DNA from: Smittium culicis | Lineage: Eukaryota; Kickxellomycota; Harpellomycetes; Harpellales; Legeriomycetaceae | Assembly (NCBI GenBank): GCA_001970855.1 | Contig: LSSN01001720.1 | Coordinates: forward strand, 1-34,875 | DNA length: 34,875 nucleotides | Direction: 5' to 3' | Shown here: positions 1-9,825 of the stretch, in pieces | Layout: every line of letters begins with the position of its first letter | How positions within the stretch are numbered: the stretch's first letter is position 1 | Position numbers and translations under genes: made by a program | The notes under the pieces: generated by a model | The model's input: the letters and a program-made list of their open reading frames with translations, nothing else | Database searches by the model: none | Told to the model about the DNA's origin: nothing

Positions 1-1
1 T

Positions 2-384
2 AGTTTTCCACACGCTCTCTGCACGAATCATAATCAAATTATAAGCGCATCGGTGGTCCACATTGATAAATTATTTCGTAGAATGTAGTCGGTCAAAGAT
101 TCTTGTATCCTTGGAAGCGGATCATGATTATTTATTATTTATTCATTCAGTATTCTGTAGTCAACGCTCGCCTTGAGATTACCATCTTTCATAACGATGA
201 AAATTATTGGAGAAATATCAGATGATCTCGATTGCTTGATGAAACGGTTCTTAAATTCTTGTCGATATAAACCATAATACCTTTCAGTTTAGTTTCTGAG
301 TTAATGTATACCAGGTTCCAAAAAAGCGGGAAACCAATGATATAATTCCATGTTATTTTCATGATTTGTATATTTAGGTAGCTC
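2..384 (-). pseudogene. Reverse transcriptase fragment of Gypsy relic A
   Basis: Minus-strand translation, switching frames, gives a clear Ty3/Gypsy RT amino-terminal half. At 384 downward it reads ELPKYTNHENNMELYHW, the usual LP-x(5)-HxIEL entry to RT. Then FIKQSRSSDISPIIFIVMKD (about 247-190) corresponds to the GFIRPSxSPxxxPxxFVxKKD block, followed by ASVDYRILNE (VDYRxLN motif). NNHDPLPRIQESL (about 127-90) matches the NxYPLPxIxELL block, and YNLIMIRAESVWKT (43-2) matches YNLIRIxEGDEWKT. In-frame stops follow RILNE and at least one frameshift separates the blocks. The catalytic YxDD would lie left of the window, so its state in this copy is unknown. The match is seen directly in the translation; the family assignment rests on known RT motifs. 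It encodes no functional enzyme. Confidence 0.88.
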
Positions 385-987
385 GCAAGTAAAAATCATT
401 GCAAAATTCAGCGGATAATACTTTTTACTAGGATGGTATTAATATTAGTTTCTAGATTTTCAATATTAGCTTAGGAACTGGTGGTAGATTGGAGTCTGTG
501 CAATTAAGATATCGGTCGAGCTTGTGAAAATTTACAACTATAGGTACAAATATAGGTCAGAATCTTATTGAATTTCTTCAATAGTGAGATTATCATTAGA
601 TTTAGAGTACTCATCAAAAAAATCTTTCGATCTGATTCTGTACTTTCGTTTACTTCAATAAGGGTCTGGATCTAGCTATTTGAGTCGTTTAAAGATTACT
701 AGATATCGCTTAGTCTTTCAGTTTTATGTAGCACTATCGATTACTGAGGTTATATTCGAATGTAATTTTAATTTTTATTCCTAAATATAGTTTGACTAAT
801 ATTTTTTAGTTAGGTAAGATTTAGTATAATTTGTTGATCTGTGAATTTTTAGAAGTAATGATAGATGACGAAGTGACAGAATTTATACATATTTTTTGCA
901 TTGGGTATCATCTAGAGATCGGAGGTTCTAGGTATTTTTTGACATCTATTGGCTCCAGGTTTATTTTATACCTTAGGCTTTAATAAT

Positions 988-1188
988 TCAGATTGGGTAA
1001 GGAAATAAGTTTAAATTGAAAGAATGTATCACAGCATAATAATATATAAGAAATAAAGCATCATAATAACACTTTGATATGTTTTTAAATATTTGTAACC
1101 TATATTTAAAATTGAAACGAAATTTTACACACACAACAATATCATAACCTATCGAAAGATTTGATTCCAGTAGTAGACTATTATGCAC
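988..1188 (-). pseudogene. Open frame inside relic A, probably gag-pol junction debris
   Basis: A 66-codon open frame starts MHNSLLLESNLSIGYDIVVC on the minus strand. It lies between the gag and RT traces of relic A, where the retropepsin-type protease would be expected. I cannot read a D-S/T-G protease motif in it, and the matching DNA in relic B (about 12590-12790) has stops in this frame, so it is not conserved as a protein. It is more likely chance survival of part of the old pol frame than a gene. No function is proposed. Confidence 0.3.
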
Positions 1189-1599
1189 TACTACAAAATA
1201 TTATATTTCGAGTTAAACTCGGATTTACAGCTATGAATGCTAAAACAAGACTACTAATATTAAAAGCAGAGGCTATACTCGCGTTTAATTTATTTTTATT
1301 ATTTAATAGGTGAGGGTGAAAACTGGATATAATAGCGTCAAGAATTATATTTCACTACCAGATCTGTTTGAAGTAGTAGATATTTGCTGTGGTCTCAGAT
1401 TCGAATTTATATACATAGAAGAAGCTGATGATACTTTTTATTTAGTATATTGCCTTTGATAGTTGAATAACGTTGATTCAAAGTGATACTCAAGCAAAAT
1501 ATCTCCACTTGATAGTCTGATTCCAATTCTGAATACAATATCGATACTATTTCCAAGATTTTTGGATAGGTTTCTGTTTATTTTAAAATATTTAAAATA

Positions 1600-2050
1600 T
1601 TTTTTAGACATCATAATAATTAAACAATCATAACTAGTCGGTCTTGGCCACTTTTTGTTGCTAAGGATCTAAATTCGAGTGCAAATACTGCTACAACCTG
1701 ATACTCTTGTTAAGTTTTTGTACCATTACCTGGTCTCTGGTTTCATTTCTCGAGTCGGATAAGTTTCTTGAAAATCCCTGGACAAATAACAGAAAATCTG
1801 AATAGCTCGAGGGTTATCTGATAAAAGGATTCAAAACCAGATATAATCGTAACCAGATAGGTACGCGCTGTATAGAAAATTCATTCTCGCTCTTTATTGA
1901 TAATTTCAGACTTTTCCCAGAATCTCAGCCTCATGTCCATTCTTGAATATTAAATTCTGATAATTCGCAGTGCTTTAATCAAATCACGCAGATTCATATA
2001 AATTCAGGGTAGTTTCCGAGCTAATATTCATGGCTGATTTGACTAGAAAG
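1600..2050 (-). pseudogene. Gag (capsid-like) remnant of Gypsy relic A
   Basis: Minus-strand reading at 1707-1632 gives YQVVAVFALEFRSLATKSG. This resembles the segment of Gypsy gag proteins with the pattern SxxxYxxxFxxLAxxxxW, found in the retrotransposon gag (capsid) domain. The same place in relic B gives MWVAVYAVNVCTLANL, so two independent copies preserve the pattern. The flanking DNA (up to about 2050) aligns with B through words such as 'tctcagaattttaagctca' versus 'tctcagcctcatgtcc', but no longer frame is open. A zinc-knuckle CCHC motif expected nearer 1300 could not be read. Gag would form the virus-like particle in a live element; here it is only a fossil. The assignment is weaker than that of the RT because gag is poorly conserved; position upstream of RT supports it. 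Confidence 0.55.
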
Positions 2051-2290
2051 AAAGAAAAGATGTAAATTTTGATGTTAGAGTTGAAATTATAATAAATTGA
2101 TCACAATTTTAACTAGATTAAGCTATCATATTAGAAATTGTATCGTGTTCAATATAGACTCAGAATCATCTGGATTTTTTTCGGAAAAGAAAGGTCTTGG
2201 ATTCTGATTAAGTCATCAGCTTTTGATTCTTTCATAAATCTTGATTCAATCTCAGATTCAAGTTTTTTTTTTAATGGAAAATAGTATGAG

Positions 2291-3689
2291 TTTAGAAATA
2301 AGATTACAGCGATCTTGTTCAGAAAAATATCTTTTCAAACTGTAATTTTTACGTTGTATTTTATAAAATGTTATAATAAGTGTTAAAGATGCAAGATATG
2401 AAAAAATAAAAACTGAAAGCTTTACTTATAAATTATTTGATGTAACTTTATATTTATATTGATAAAAATTAATTCTATATTGTATTGAAAAAAAGTTTTA
2501 GGGATGATGAAACGTCTTGAATAATTTTATCTTTACGTATGTGTGCTTATTTATCTATATTAAATTGAAATTTATAACATGTTAGCAATTTTTTTAAATT
2601 TTTAACAGATTATAGTTTGAATCAGTATCTAATATTTATAATAAAATGAAATTTATATCATAAAAAATTTTATTTTTTGACTAAAAAAAATTAGTCAAAT
2701 TAGTTTATTTATAAGTTATGTAAAGAAATTATGGAAATTTGCAGTAGAATACTTATATTTTAGAGTAGTAAAAATATGAAAAATGATAAATTCTCAATAT
2801 AGCATTTTCTTTTTAACTATTAGCATCATAAAAATTATATATTATCAATAGTGAAATTTTTTTTATAGGTTTTATAATTTAAATTATTATAATTAACATA
2901 CTATAAATTTATCATAATCAGTATTTACTACTATATATTCTGACACATAGGATATTTATTTTGTTCCTGAATGAATATATTTATTATATTTTGAATTATA
3001 GATGAATATTTGATGTGTATTATGTACTTGTAAATTAACTGCAAAACTGTATTCTATGATTATCAAGTTATTAGTATAGTAAGAGTAATTGTATTAGTTT
3101 CATTCTAATTTTTATTACACATTATCAGATTATTTTTAATTTTGTATAAAATACTTCAAGGATTTATTTGTAATATAGTTTAGTATAAAGTTAATCGAAT
3201 TAATAAATGGGAATAATCAAACAAATCATTATGAGATTAAATTAGATTAAGACGTTACTTATAAATTATGTTTGATTTTTTTAATTCTTCTTTTTACTGT
3301 ATTTAATAAATAATGCACTCTTAATTTAAAAAATTTTGATGCTGTGAATGATATATTTGGACTTTTAAAGATTTTTAATCCATCTCAAGATAAAAATTTA
3401 TAAATATATTGCCAAATACTCGATAAATCAAATATAGTTTGTATATAAAGCATAAAGTTAAATTTTCGATGATATAAATAATACTTATTTTATAGCTTGA
3501 TAATAGATTTATCACTTTAATTAAATGATTATCATAATATAATAACTATAATACATAATCATTTGTAAATTACCTTAAATCTCGTAACTATTTTAAAAAA
3601 ATAATTTATCATAATATAGTCATTATTTAAACTTATTATAAATAATAAAAATTCATTATAGAGCATAGCGATTCGGGTGTCTACAAAAA
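2291..3689. other. AT-rich desert, no gene
   Basis: About 1.4 kb of A/T-dominated DNA with no recognisable frame. It sits where the 5' untranslated region and 5' LTR of relic A would be, but neither the LTR ends nor a primer-binding site can be made out. One small perfect inverted repeat is present: TTTGACTAA (2676-2684), a six-A loop, and TTAGTCAAA (2691-2699). In DNA this AT-rich such hairpins arise by chance, so I attach no role to it. Confidence 0.6.
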
Positions 3690-3866
3690 TTGAGCTACTT
3701 GCTAGTTTTAATTGGTTAAGTTATTAATAATTAATCAGTTATTGGATACATTAAGAATTAAATCCAATAGAATTAGTATGTGTAAATTAATTGAAAAATT
3801 ACAATATGATTTGCTAGAAAATTTATCTACACAAAGCCAACCAACACTAAATGTTTAAAATACGTC
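3690..3866 (+). repeat. CCAAT/ATTGG-rich dispersed repeat, copy 1
   Basis: This stretch aligns in the same orientation with 7940-8106. Shared landmarks in order are AATTGGTTA, GTTATTGGATA followed by CCAATA about 20 bp later, and a terminal segment resembling ATGTTcAAAcAtCATT. The TATTGGAT...ATCCAATA pair (about 3742-3772) forms 8-bp inverted arms. Alignment is by eye with gaps, and identity is moderate. The similarity stops at the CATT directly before position 3870, where the solo-LTR-like block begins. The ATTGG/CCAAT words continue into that block, which suggests an old LTR U3 or promoter-like region, but this is inference. Confidence 0.5.
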
Positions 3867-3869
3867 ATT

Positions 3870-4087
3870 TGTTAACAAAGTATTATTTACAATTATTTAC
3901 CAACTGTGAAGTGTAAATATAGTCACATTAAACTTTTGTTTTTCTTTAGCCAATAATGTATGCTTGATAAGCATAGTTGGCCTATTGGTTATACTGCATT
4001 AATGTTTTTGTCTCTTTGTGACATATATTACTATATAAATATTCGAGTCCAAGGTTCGAGGAATCTTGGTCTCTCTTCTCGTTAACA
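3870..4087 (+). mobile_element. Solo-LTR-like block, 218 bp, with TGTTAAC...GTTAACA ends
   Basis: The block opens with TGTTAACA at 3870 and closes with GTTAACA at 4081-4087, fitting the TG...CA inverted ends of an LTR. Inside are a TATA-like CTATATAAAT near 4031, a CCAAT box (AGCCAATAA near 3949), a perfect hairpin TATGCTT-GAT-AAGCATA (3959-3975), and CCAAG...CTTGG arms (4049-4053, 4065-4069). It is noticeably less AT-rich than its surroundings, so it may be a younger insertion. No 5-bp target duplication is convincing; only CATT occurs at both edges (3866-3869, and 4086-4089 overlapping the terminus). No primer-binding site follows, so it is solo if it is an LTR. An alternative is a tRNA-derived SINE: TGGCCTATTGG (3978-3988) resembles a Pol III A box and GGTTCGAGGAA (4053-4063) a B box. 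No second copy is seen in the window. Confidence 0.45.
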
Positions 4088-4879
4088 TTTAGTATTAATA
4101 TTCATTATTAGTTATAGTTCTTGGAAAGAACTACTCAATTCAGTAAGCAGCTGTTTTTGAAAGTTGTCAAAACATCATTTTTAGTACTCAAAAGCCGATC
4201 AATTCTAATAACCTGATTTGAATCTTTTTTCACCCAGAAGCTATATTATAAAAAATATAATCAATTTTAAGCAATGCTAATTTAAGCAAATACTTCATAC
4301 AAACAAATATGTTTCTTATTGATGTTTAATCTCTTGGTGTAAAATCAAAAGGTAGGTATAATTTTAATATTGATAAAAAAAAATTATTAAATCTTTCCTA
4401 AATTTTAGAATATAGATGAGTCTAAAAAGCAATCAAAGGTAAGATATTGATTTTTTTATTATTTTATGTTGCTACCCAAAAATAATAGATAGAGTCGAGC
4501 CCTAACTTGCAGCAAAAGTCTGAGCGAAAAATACTAGAGAATTATATTAAATTTGGGAAGCATATATTTTACGATTTATAGATTCTGAAAGTAGACGACA
4601 ACGAAAATTCCTATCTACGCATACTCATCGGTATAAGATTCACAAATAGATTATAAATAACATAAACATACAATAGAATCGAAAGATAATTAGAAAAATA
4701 TCTATATGCATTTTAAATACTAATGTTTTTAATTATTTTAAAAATAAAATTATTCAAAAATAAATAATTCTAATTAACATAAATCTAATTTATAAATATT
4801 ATATATATCTTATTTACAACCGAAAAATAATCAGCAAGCACAACTGCAGCAATTAAAATCAAATCATCAAATCGACTAG
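4088..4879. other. Intergenic AT-rich stretch with one perfect hairpin
   Basis: There is no coding sequence here. Just beyond the solo-LTR-like block lies a perfect inverted repeat, AGTTCTT-GGA-AAGAACT (4116-4132), with 7-bp arms and a 3-nt loop. It has no following T-tract that would make it a bacterial terminator. The part 4480-4640 is slightly richer in G and C but yields no motif. From about 4800 the DNA grades into the C-rich satellite. Confidence 0.5.
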
Positions 4880-4977
4880 ACTCAACTCATCAACTCAACT
4901 CACCAAAACTACTCAACTCATCAACTCAACTCATCAACTCATCAAATCATCAAATCATCAGCTCATCAACTCAGCTC

Positions 4978-5055
4978 ATCAATTCAACTCAAATAATTTA
5001 CTCTACTCACCAACTGATCAATTCAACTCAAATAATTAACTCTACTCACCAACTG
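4978..5055 (+). repeat. Two-copy 39-bp tandem repeat
   Basis: Unit 1 (4978-5016) and unit 2 (5017-5055) both start ATCAATTCAACTCAAATAAT and end CTCTACTCACCAACTG. They differ at a single base (T at 4999, A in the second unit). A third start, ATCAATTCAACTCATCAAC, follows at 5056 and then diverges. The near-identity shows a recent local duplication within otherwise decayed satellite DNA. Confidence 0.9.
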
Positions 5056-5486
5056 ATCAATTCAACTCATCAACCCATCGACACCTCAACAAAAAAATCG
5101 GCTCCTAAGCACATCAACACATCAAATCTAAGGCCCCTCAAAGCAACAATAAAACGATTAAACTTAATAAAACGCTTCAAAACACGATTATACAATCCCT
5201 AAAAAAATGAATTATCGATTATGCGACACCCCAGCAAATAATGTGAAGACACCTAAATGTATGAAAATTTCGAATTAAAAAAACATGAGCAATTCTACGT
5301 ATCGATTTTAAGAACTCGCAATATGTCAAATCAACGATTCATAAGCGCATTAACGAATCAAAACTATATCTAATATATTCAACTACCCCTTTTTTTCTTA
5401 AACACATAATATATACCAACCCTCAAAACTTCAAATTAATAAATCTACGACACTTAAACTCTTCAACTTATTGAATCTACATCGCC

Positions 5487-5518
5487 TCAACACATCAACA
5501 CATCAACACATCAACATA
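5487..5518 (+). repeat. Octamer run TCAACACA x3 plus TCAACATA
   Basis: Four consecutive 8-bp units: TCAACACA three times, then TCAACATA. This is the purest surviving stretch of the C-rich satellite in block 1 and defines its probable ancestral unit. Confidence 0.9.
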
Positions 5519-5520
5519 TA

Positions 5521-7939
5521 TACACTTCTACACTTAGAAATTACATCTCCTCTCACTTCTCACACCAGGTCATATTACATTAAAATTTCGTTATTTGAAA
5601 TCATATGATATTGCACAACAATTTCGACTTCACCCCAATATTTTATTCTATTATAACGAATAGCACTTTTTGATTTAACTTGTGTATCATTTTAAAACTT
5701 AATTTTTAGACTATCCGATGATTAGAAACTAAGATAAATAGATAATTCAATCATCTCTATTCAAATTAAATCATCAATTATCAAATATAAAATTTGATAA
5801 AATTTCTAATATATTGATCTCTTGTTATATCTAGGGTCATTTTTAATCATTTTTATGTAATTTAATATAAATTTATACATAGCCTTTTGTGATATTAGTC
5901 AGGAAAAGTATAGATTTGATCTACAGCTCGTTTGGATCCTAGTCCAGAGGAGAAAAATTTAATATCCTTATTATCTAATTCATACTTTATAGTATGGAGA
6001 ATACTCTGTGAAAAAAGTTCAGCGATTGATAGAAATTCAGATATGATATATTTAGTAAGTTATTATACAAGAGTAATTTCGATAATTCTAAAGTTTAGCT
6101 GGATTTTATTTTTATCATAATTTATGATTTTGGAAGTGTCTAAATGTTTAATTATTTGAATAACTCGATTTGATGTTTTTTTATTAGTTCTTTGACAGCT
6201 TATAGCACTATCCTCGTTGAATATGTGGAATAATGTATTGATAATTATTTCTGCTGAATGTTTAAAATATATCAGTTGATCTAGACGCCGTTAGATAGAT
6301 AATATAATTTAATTGTTATAGAAAGTATATCTATATTATTTCTCTAATTTTCGTTTTTTTTATGATTTAAGATATAGTTTATTGTGAAATTAAATATCCG
6401 ATAATATTAAAATTAAAAAAATAGAAAGATCATTAATAAAAACTTATTAATTATTGAGATTCTAATACTTTAAATTCTATAAAAAATCTTTTAATATCTC
6501 TAACTGTGAAACTAGCCATTATATAAGATAAAATTAAATAGCTAGATTACGTGTAAAAATGATTTTGTCTTGATTACATTACCGCATAATTTCAAATTTT
6601 TTATAATTTCCTATAAATATTTAATCAAAAAAAAGTTAATTAATAGCATTTTCAAATAATTTAACTAAATTATTGCAAAATTTATTACTATCAAATTCAG
6701 GAATAATCATATAATAATCTTTTATTTTTTAATCTTAAATTATTTGTATAATACAATATTTAACACTAATTCAAATATATTAAATGCGGCAAAATATTAT
6801 TTTATATGGTCTTTAAAAGTAATATTTAAAACTATTACATTATATAGTGTATATAATCCTAATCATATACATTCTCAGTTCTATTTGTATAAAAATTAGT
6901 AATTTTTTAATTTTTCGTATATAAACCATTTTATAAATAAAAAACGTCAATTTTTTTAGCTTAATATATAACAAATAAAAATGGTAAATTAATTATACCG
7001 CTACTGGATTATAAAGAAAATTTGAATCATTGTAATAACATAGAATACTAAATTTTCGTATTTTATTTTAAATATATGTTAATTTATTTTAGAATCATTA
7101 ATCGCAATTAGCTAAAGATAAAATTAAAACTTTAGAAATATAATGCAGGTTTAATTTAAATCTGATTTTAAACTAATATAGAGATATTATAATAATAATT
7201 AAAAAAGATTGTATCAGTTAAGTTTATACTATCATATTTTGTTTTAATTACAATGGTATAAAATATATCAGTTTAAATCTCTGGGAAAGCTATTTTTATA
7301 TTTACCCAATATTGGTCCAAATGCACTCTCATATAAAAATTTTCCATTAATGAGGTTTTTTATTTGTAAAAATTTCTTGCGATGTAATAGTTACAAAGTA
7401 AACTATAAAATGTTAAAATTTAGGTTTTGCATATTAAAAACTTAATTTCCTTGCTTTTTTTTATAATTAAAACTTAATTCGTATAGAAATAAAGATAGTT
7501 GACATTTTAAAAATTATATTTCGCTAATATTACTGTCAATGCTAAAAGTATCGGCTAGTTGTAATTTTGAGTAAAGTTGAAATCAAACCAGAATAATTTT
7601 ATTATAAATAGCTAATTCTAAAATAAAATTTACTAATACCTGTAAATTCAATTAAATTTACAAATAAAATAGATTATCTATTCGTAAAGTGTGCTCTAAA
7701 CTATAAGCCTATATTTTTTCAATTTAACTTACATAAAGTCGACATCTTAATGCTTTTTCTGTAACCAAGTAAATTACTATGAGTATAAAACAGCTTATGC
7801 AAAAAATCTCAAGTTTAATTTTATAGTATATCAAGTATTACATCATTTAATTGTGTTTTAGAAAAAATTGATAACAATAGTACTTATTTCCTCAACTAAT
7901 TTAACCCTTTCTGGGGCCAACAGTCTTAAACTTTGATAA
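5521..7939. other. AT-rich desert, no gene
   Basis: I see no supported gene. A slightly G-richer island at about 5880-6300 contains a 62-codon open frame (5932-6120, plus strand, starting at a TTG codon; first residues read as LDPSPEEKNLISLLSNSYF). It has no recognisable domain, no second copy in the window and no flanking signals, so I leave it unannotated. The island may be a decayed transposon piece. The remainder is A/T runs. Confidence 0.55.
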
Positions 7940-8106
7940 AAATCATAATTGGTTATTCAAAATAAAAATTATTTGTTATTGGATAAATTGAGATAAATAA
8001 CCAATAAATTATTATTTTATTTCTATGATAACCATATTTTCATTTGGTTGGATATTTTTGGTAGTAGATAAAAATCCATCCACATCTGAAATGTTCAAAC
8101 ATCATT
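7940..8106 (+). repeat. CCAAT/ATTGG-rich dispersed repeat, copy 2
   Basis: Partner of 3690-3866. It carries AATTGGTTA near 7949, GTTATTGGATA near 7975, AACCAATAA near 7999 (inverted arms TTATTGG/CCAATAA), and ends in ATGTTCAAACATCATT. It is more AT-rich than copy 1. Beyond 8106 the sequence (ACACTAATAAAATAC...) has no clear match to the solo-LTR-like block beside copy 1, so that block is either an insertion in copy 1 or was lost here. Confidence 0.5.
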
Positions 8107-9019
8107 ACACTAATAAAATACTTGATTAAAAATTATAAATGATTGAAGCTAAATATAATTATCCAAAAAATCTTAAATTGATTATAACATGATTATTTAG
8201 ATAAGCCAGTTGTTAAAATTTAAACTACCACTAAAAGAGCTAATTAATATTTTAAACCAAATCGTGTAAATTAAAACAGAAATACACTAATTAAGTATAA
8301 TAAACATTAAAAAAGTCAAGCGAAGGAGTTTATAAAATTATCTCACAACAAAATAATATTTACTTTTTTTTATTTTACACTATTGTGTAACGCGATGTCT
8401 TAATGAGAGTTATTTTATTTATAAAAATAAGATATATAAACTAAATAATTACACTTTTCTATGCTGAAAAATGAGATATTAATTTTAGTAAAGGTAAGGT
8501 TATGAAAATATATAATTAATTTTACTATTCACTTAAAAAATATGATCTTTAATACACTGTTTCAGTGCATCAAAAATTTGTTGTATAAAGAAACTATTTT
8601 ATAGGCTTGGATATGATTCTCAATATGAAAAAAAATCATACACCATAATAATATTGATACTGATTTAATCATCTTGTGATTTAAAAACGACTTCAAACTC
8701 TAATCCTGCATTAAAACATTTATGAATGTTAATAATATGAATATGTTATATCAATTAAGAAAATTTAGTCAAAATTTGATATTCTAAAAACATCTAACGT
8801 ATAAATATTCTAATCTGAGATTCATCACTAAACTAAATAATAAAAGTTATCCAATTCTGTTCATATTATTATTACTTTAAATTAGTTTCATAAAAACTTA
8901 TTAAATGCTAAATATAATTCCATAAAAAAATATTTTAATTTTTTTTGTTGGTATTTGTATGTAGACCTATTCAATAATAATAATTGATTATTTATACTAT
9001 ACAAACTATAAAATCTAAA
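8107..9019. other. AT-rich desert, no gene
   Basis: No reading frame, RNA gene or clear repeat is visible. It separates the CCAAT-rich repeat copy from the C-biased block that begins near 9020. Confidence 0.6.
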
Positions 9020-9825
9020 TATTTAGTCTTCAATACGTCTATAATATCAATCGGCATAATCGATATCTATAAAACTCGACCAATATATTATCGAAAAAAA
9101 CCACGATCACTTGTAAAAACTTAGTCCTCCTCATACAATCACAAACATAGCAAATATATTTATCAACCTTAAAAAACAAATAGTATATCAACTAATTAAA
9201 TGTTTTTCCCAACTTGAATTCAAAAGTATCTTCACTTCAATATCTAGCTTAATTAATCATCTTCAATACTACTATCTCAATTAATGAATAATTACAAACA
9301 ACAACGCATAACGAATCATTGACTAGTCACATCTTTCTACAAACTCCGCTCCTAAACTTATACAAAATATTTATATCGATTATAAGTGCATTCAATAAAT
9401 CTTGACATGAAATAATATCTTAATCGACCTCAAATATATTATATAATTGAACCTCAATGATACCTATTAGTCAATAATCAATTTCAATCTCATGAAATAA
9501 CTCGACAGAGAGCAATAAACTTGAGTTTTACTTTTAAAGATATATTTTTATCAAATTTGAACTCATTAATAAATAGATTAACTGGAATAGATCTCCTCTT
9601 CTAATTCAATCGAAATCTTTATTTTGTCAAACGACTATAACTCAAGCTACTTTATCAGCCTTAAGCATAATAAAATGATTTATAAAGTTCATCAAGTATT
9701 ATCTCGTAAATTATCTTCATTATCAATAACACAAAATCAATCCCACAATATCTAATACAAAACAACCTCCTAGCTTTAACGAATATACAACAAATATGTC
9801 CGATTTTTACGTTTATACACTTTGA
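9020..9825 (+). repeat. C-biased, G-poor block, probably strongly decayed octamer satellite
   Basis: The plus strand favours C over G and carries words such as CTTCAATAC, TATCAATC, CTCGACCAA, ATCTTCAATACTACTATCTC and ACTTCAATATC. These resemble decayed TCAACACx octamers, but no clean consecutive run survives, so membership of the satellite family is inferred from composition and word content. It ends directly at the 3' end of Gypsy relic B (9826), just as the large C-rich block ends at fragment C. Confidence 0.45.

Larger units (their letters stand above)
1..2290 (-). mobile_element. Ty3/Gypsy retrotransposon relic A (gag to RT, truncated by window edge)
   Basis: Decayed LTR retrotransposon read on the minus strand. 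From high to low coordinates it shows gag traces (about 2050-1600), an unreadable stretch where the nucleocapsid and protease should lie, then the RT fingers and palm (384 to 2), which run off the left edge. It aligns along its length with relic B at an offset of about 11,600: position 1 matches 11604, 1366 matches about 12961, and 1632-1850 matches about 13224-13450. Stops and frameshifts occur throughout, so it is dead. The shared order gag-pol(RT) and the RT motifs identify the superfamily. No 5' LTR or primer-binding site is recognisable beyond 2290, where both copies dissolve into A/T runs; weak similarity may continue to about 2540. This stretch is visibly richer in G and C than the desert beside it. 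Confidence 0.85.
4880..5520 (+). repeat. C-rich, G-poor satellite block 1 (octamer family)
   Basis: The plus strand is full of CTCAAC, CATCAA and TCAACACA words with very few G. An 8-bp period is directly readable: CATCAACT, CATCAAAT, CATCAAAT, CATCAGCT, CATCAACT in succession around 4925-4970, and TCAACACA three times plus TCAACATA at 5487-5518. A 31-bp near-duplicate (4881-4904 and 4912-4935) and a 39-bp duplicate (4978-5055) sit inside it. The consensus octamer is about TCAAC(A/T)CA. The block fades on both sides into AT-rich DNA. It matches the words of the larger block at 16560-20860, so both probably derive from one satellite. Confidence 0.75.

Noticed and set aside
3969..4069. tRNA gene (A-box and B-box-like words)
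   Set aside because: No cloverleaf can be folded: acceptor and anticodon stems do not pair and the box spacing (about 65 bp) is filled with a TATA-like stretch. At most a tRNA-derived SINE.
5932..6120. 62-codon plus-strand open frame in a slightly G-richer island
   Set aside because: Non-ATG (TTG) start, no recognisable domain, no second copy and no flanking gene structure. At most a fossil fragment.
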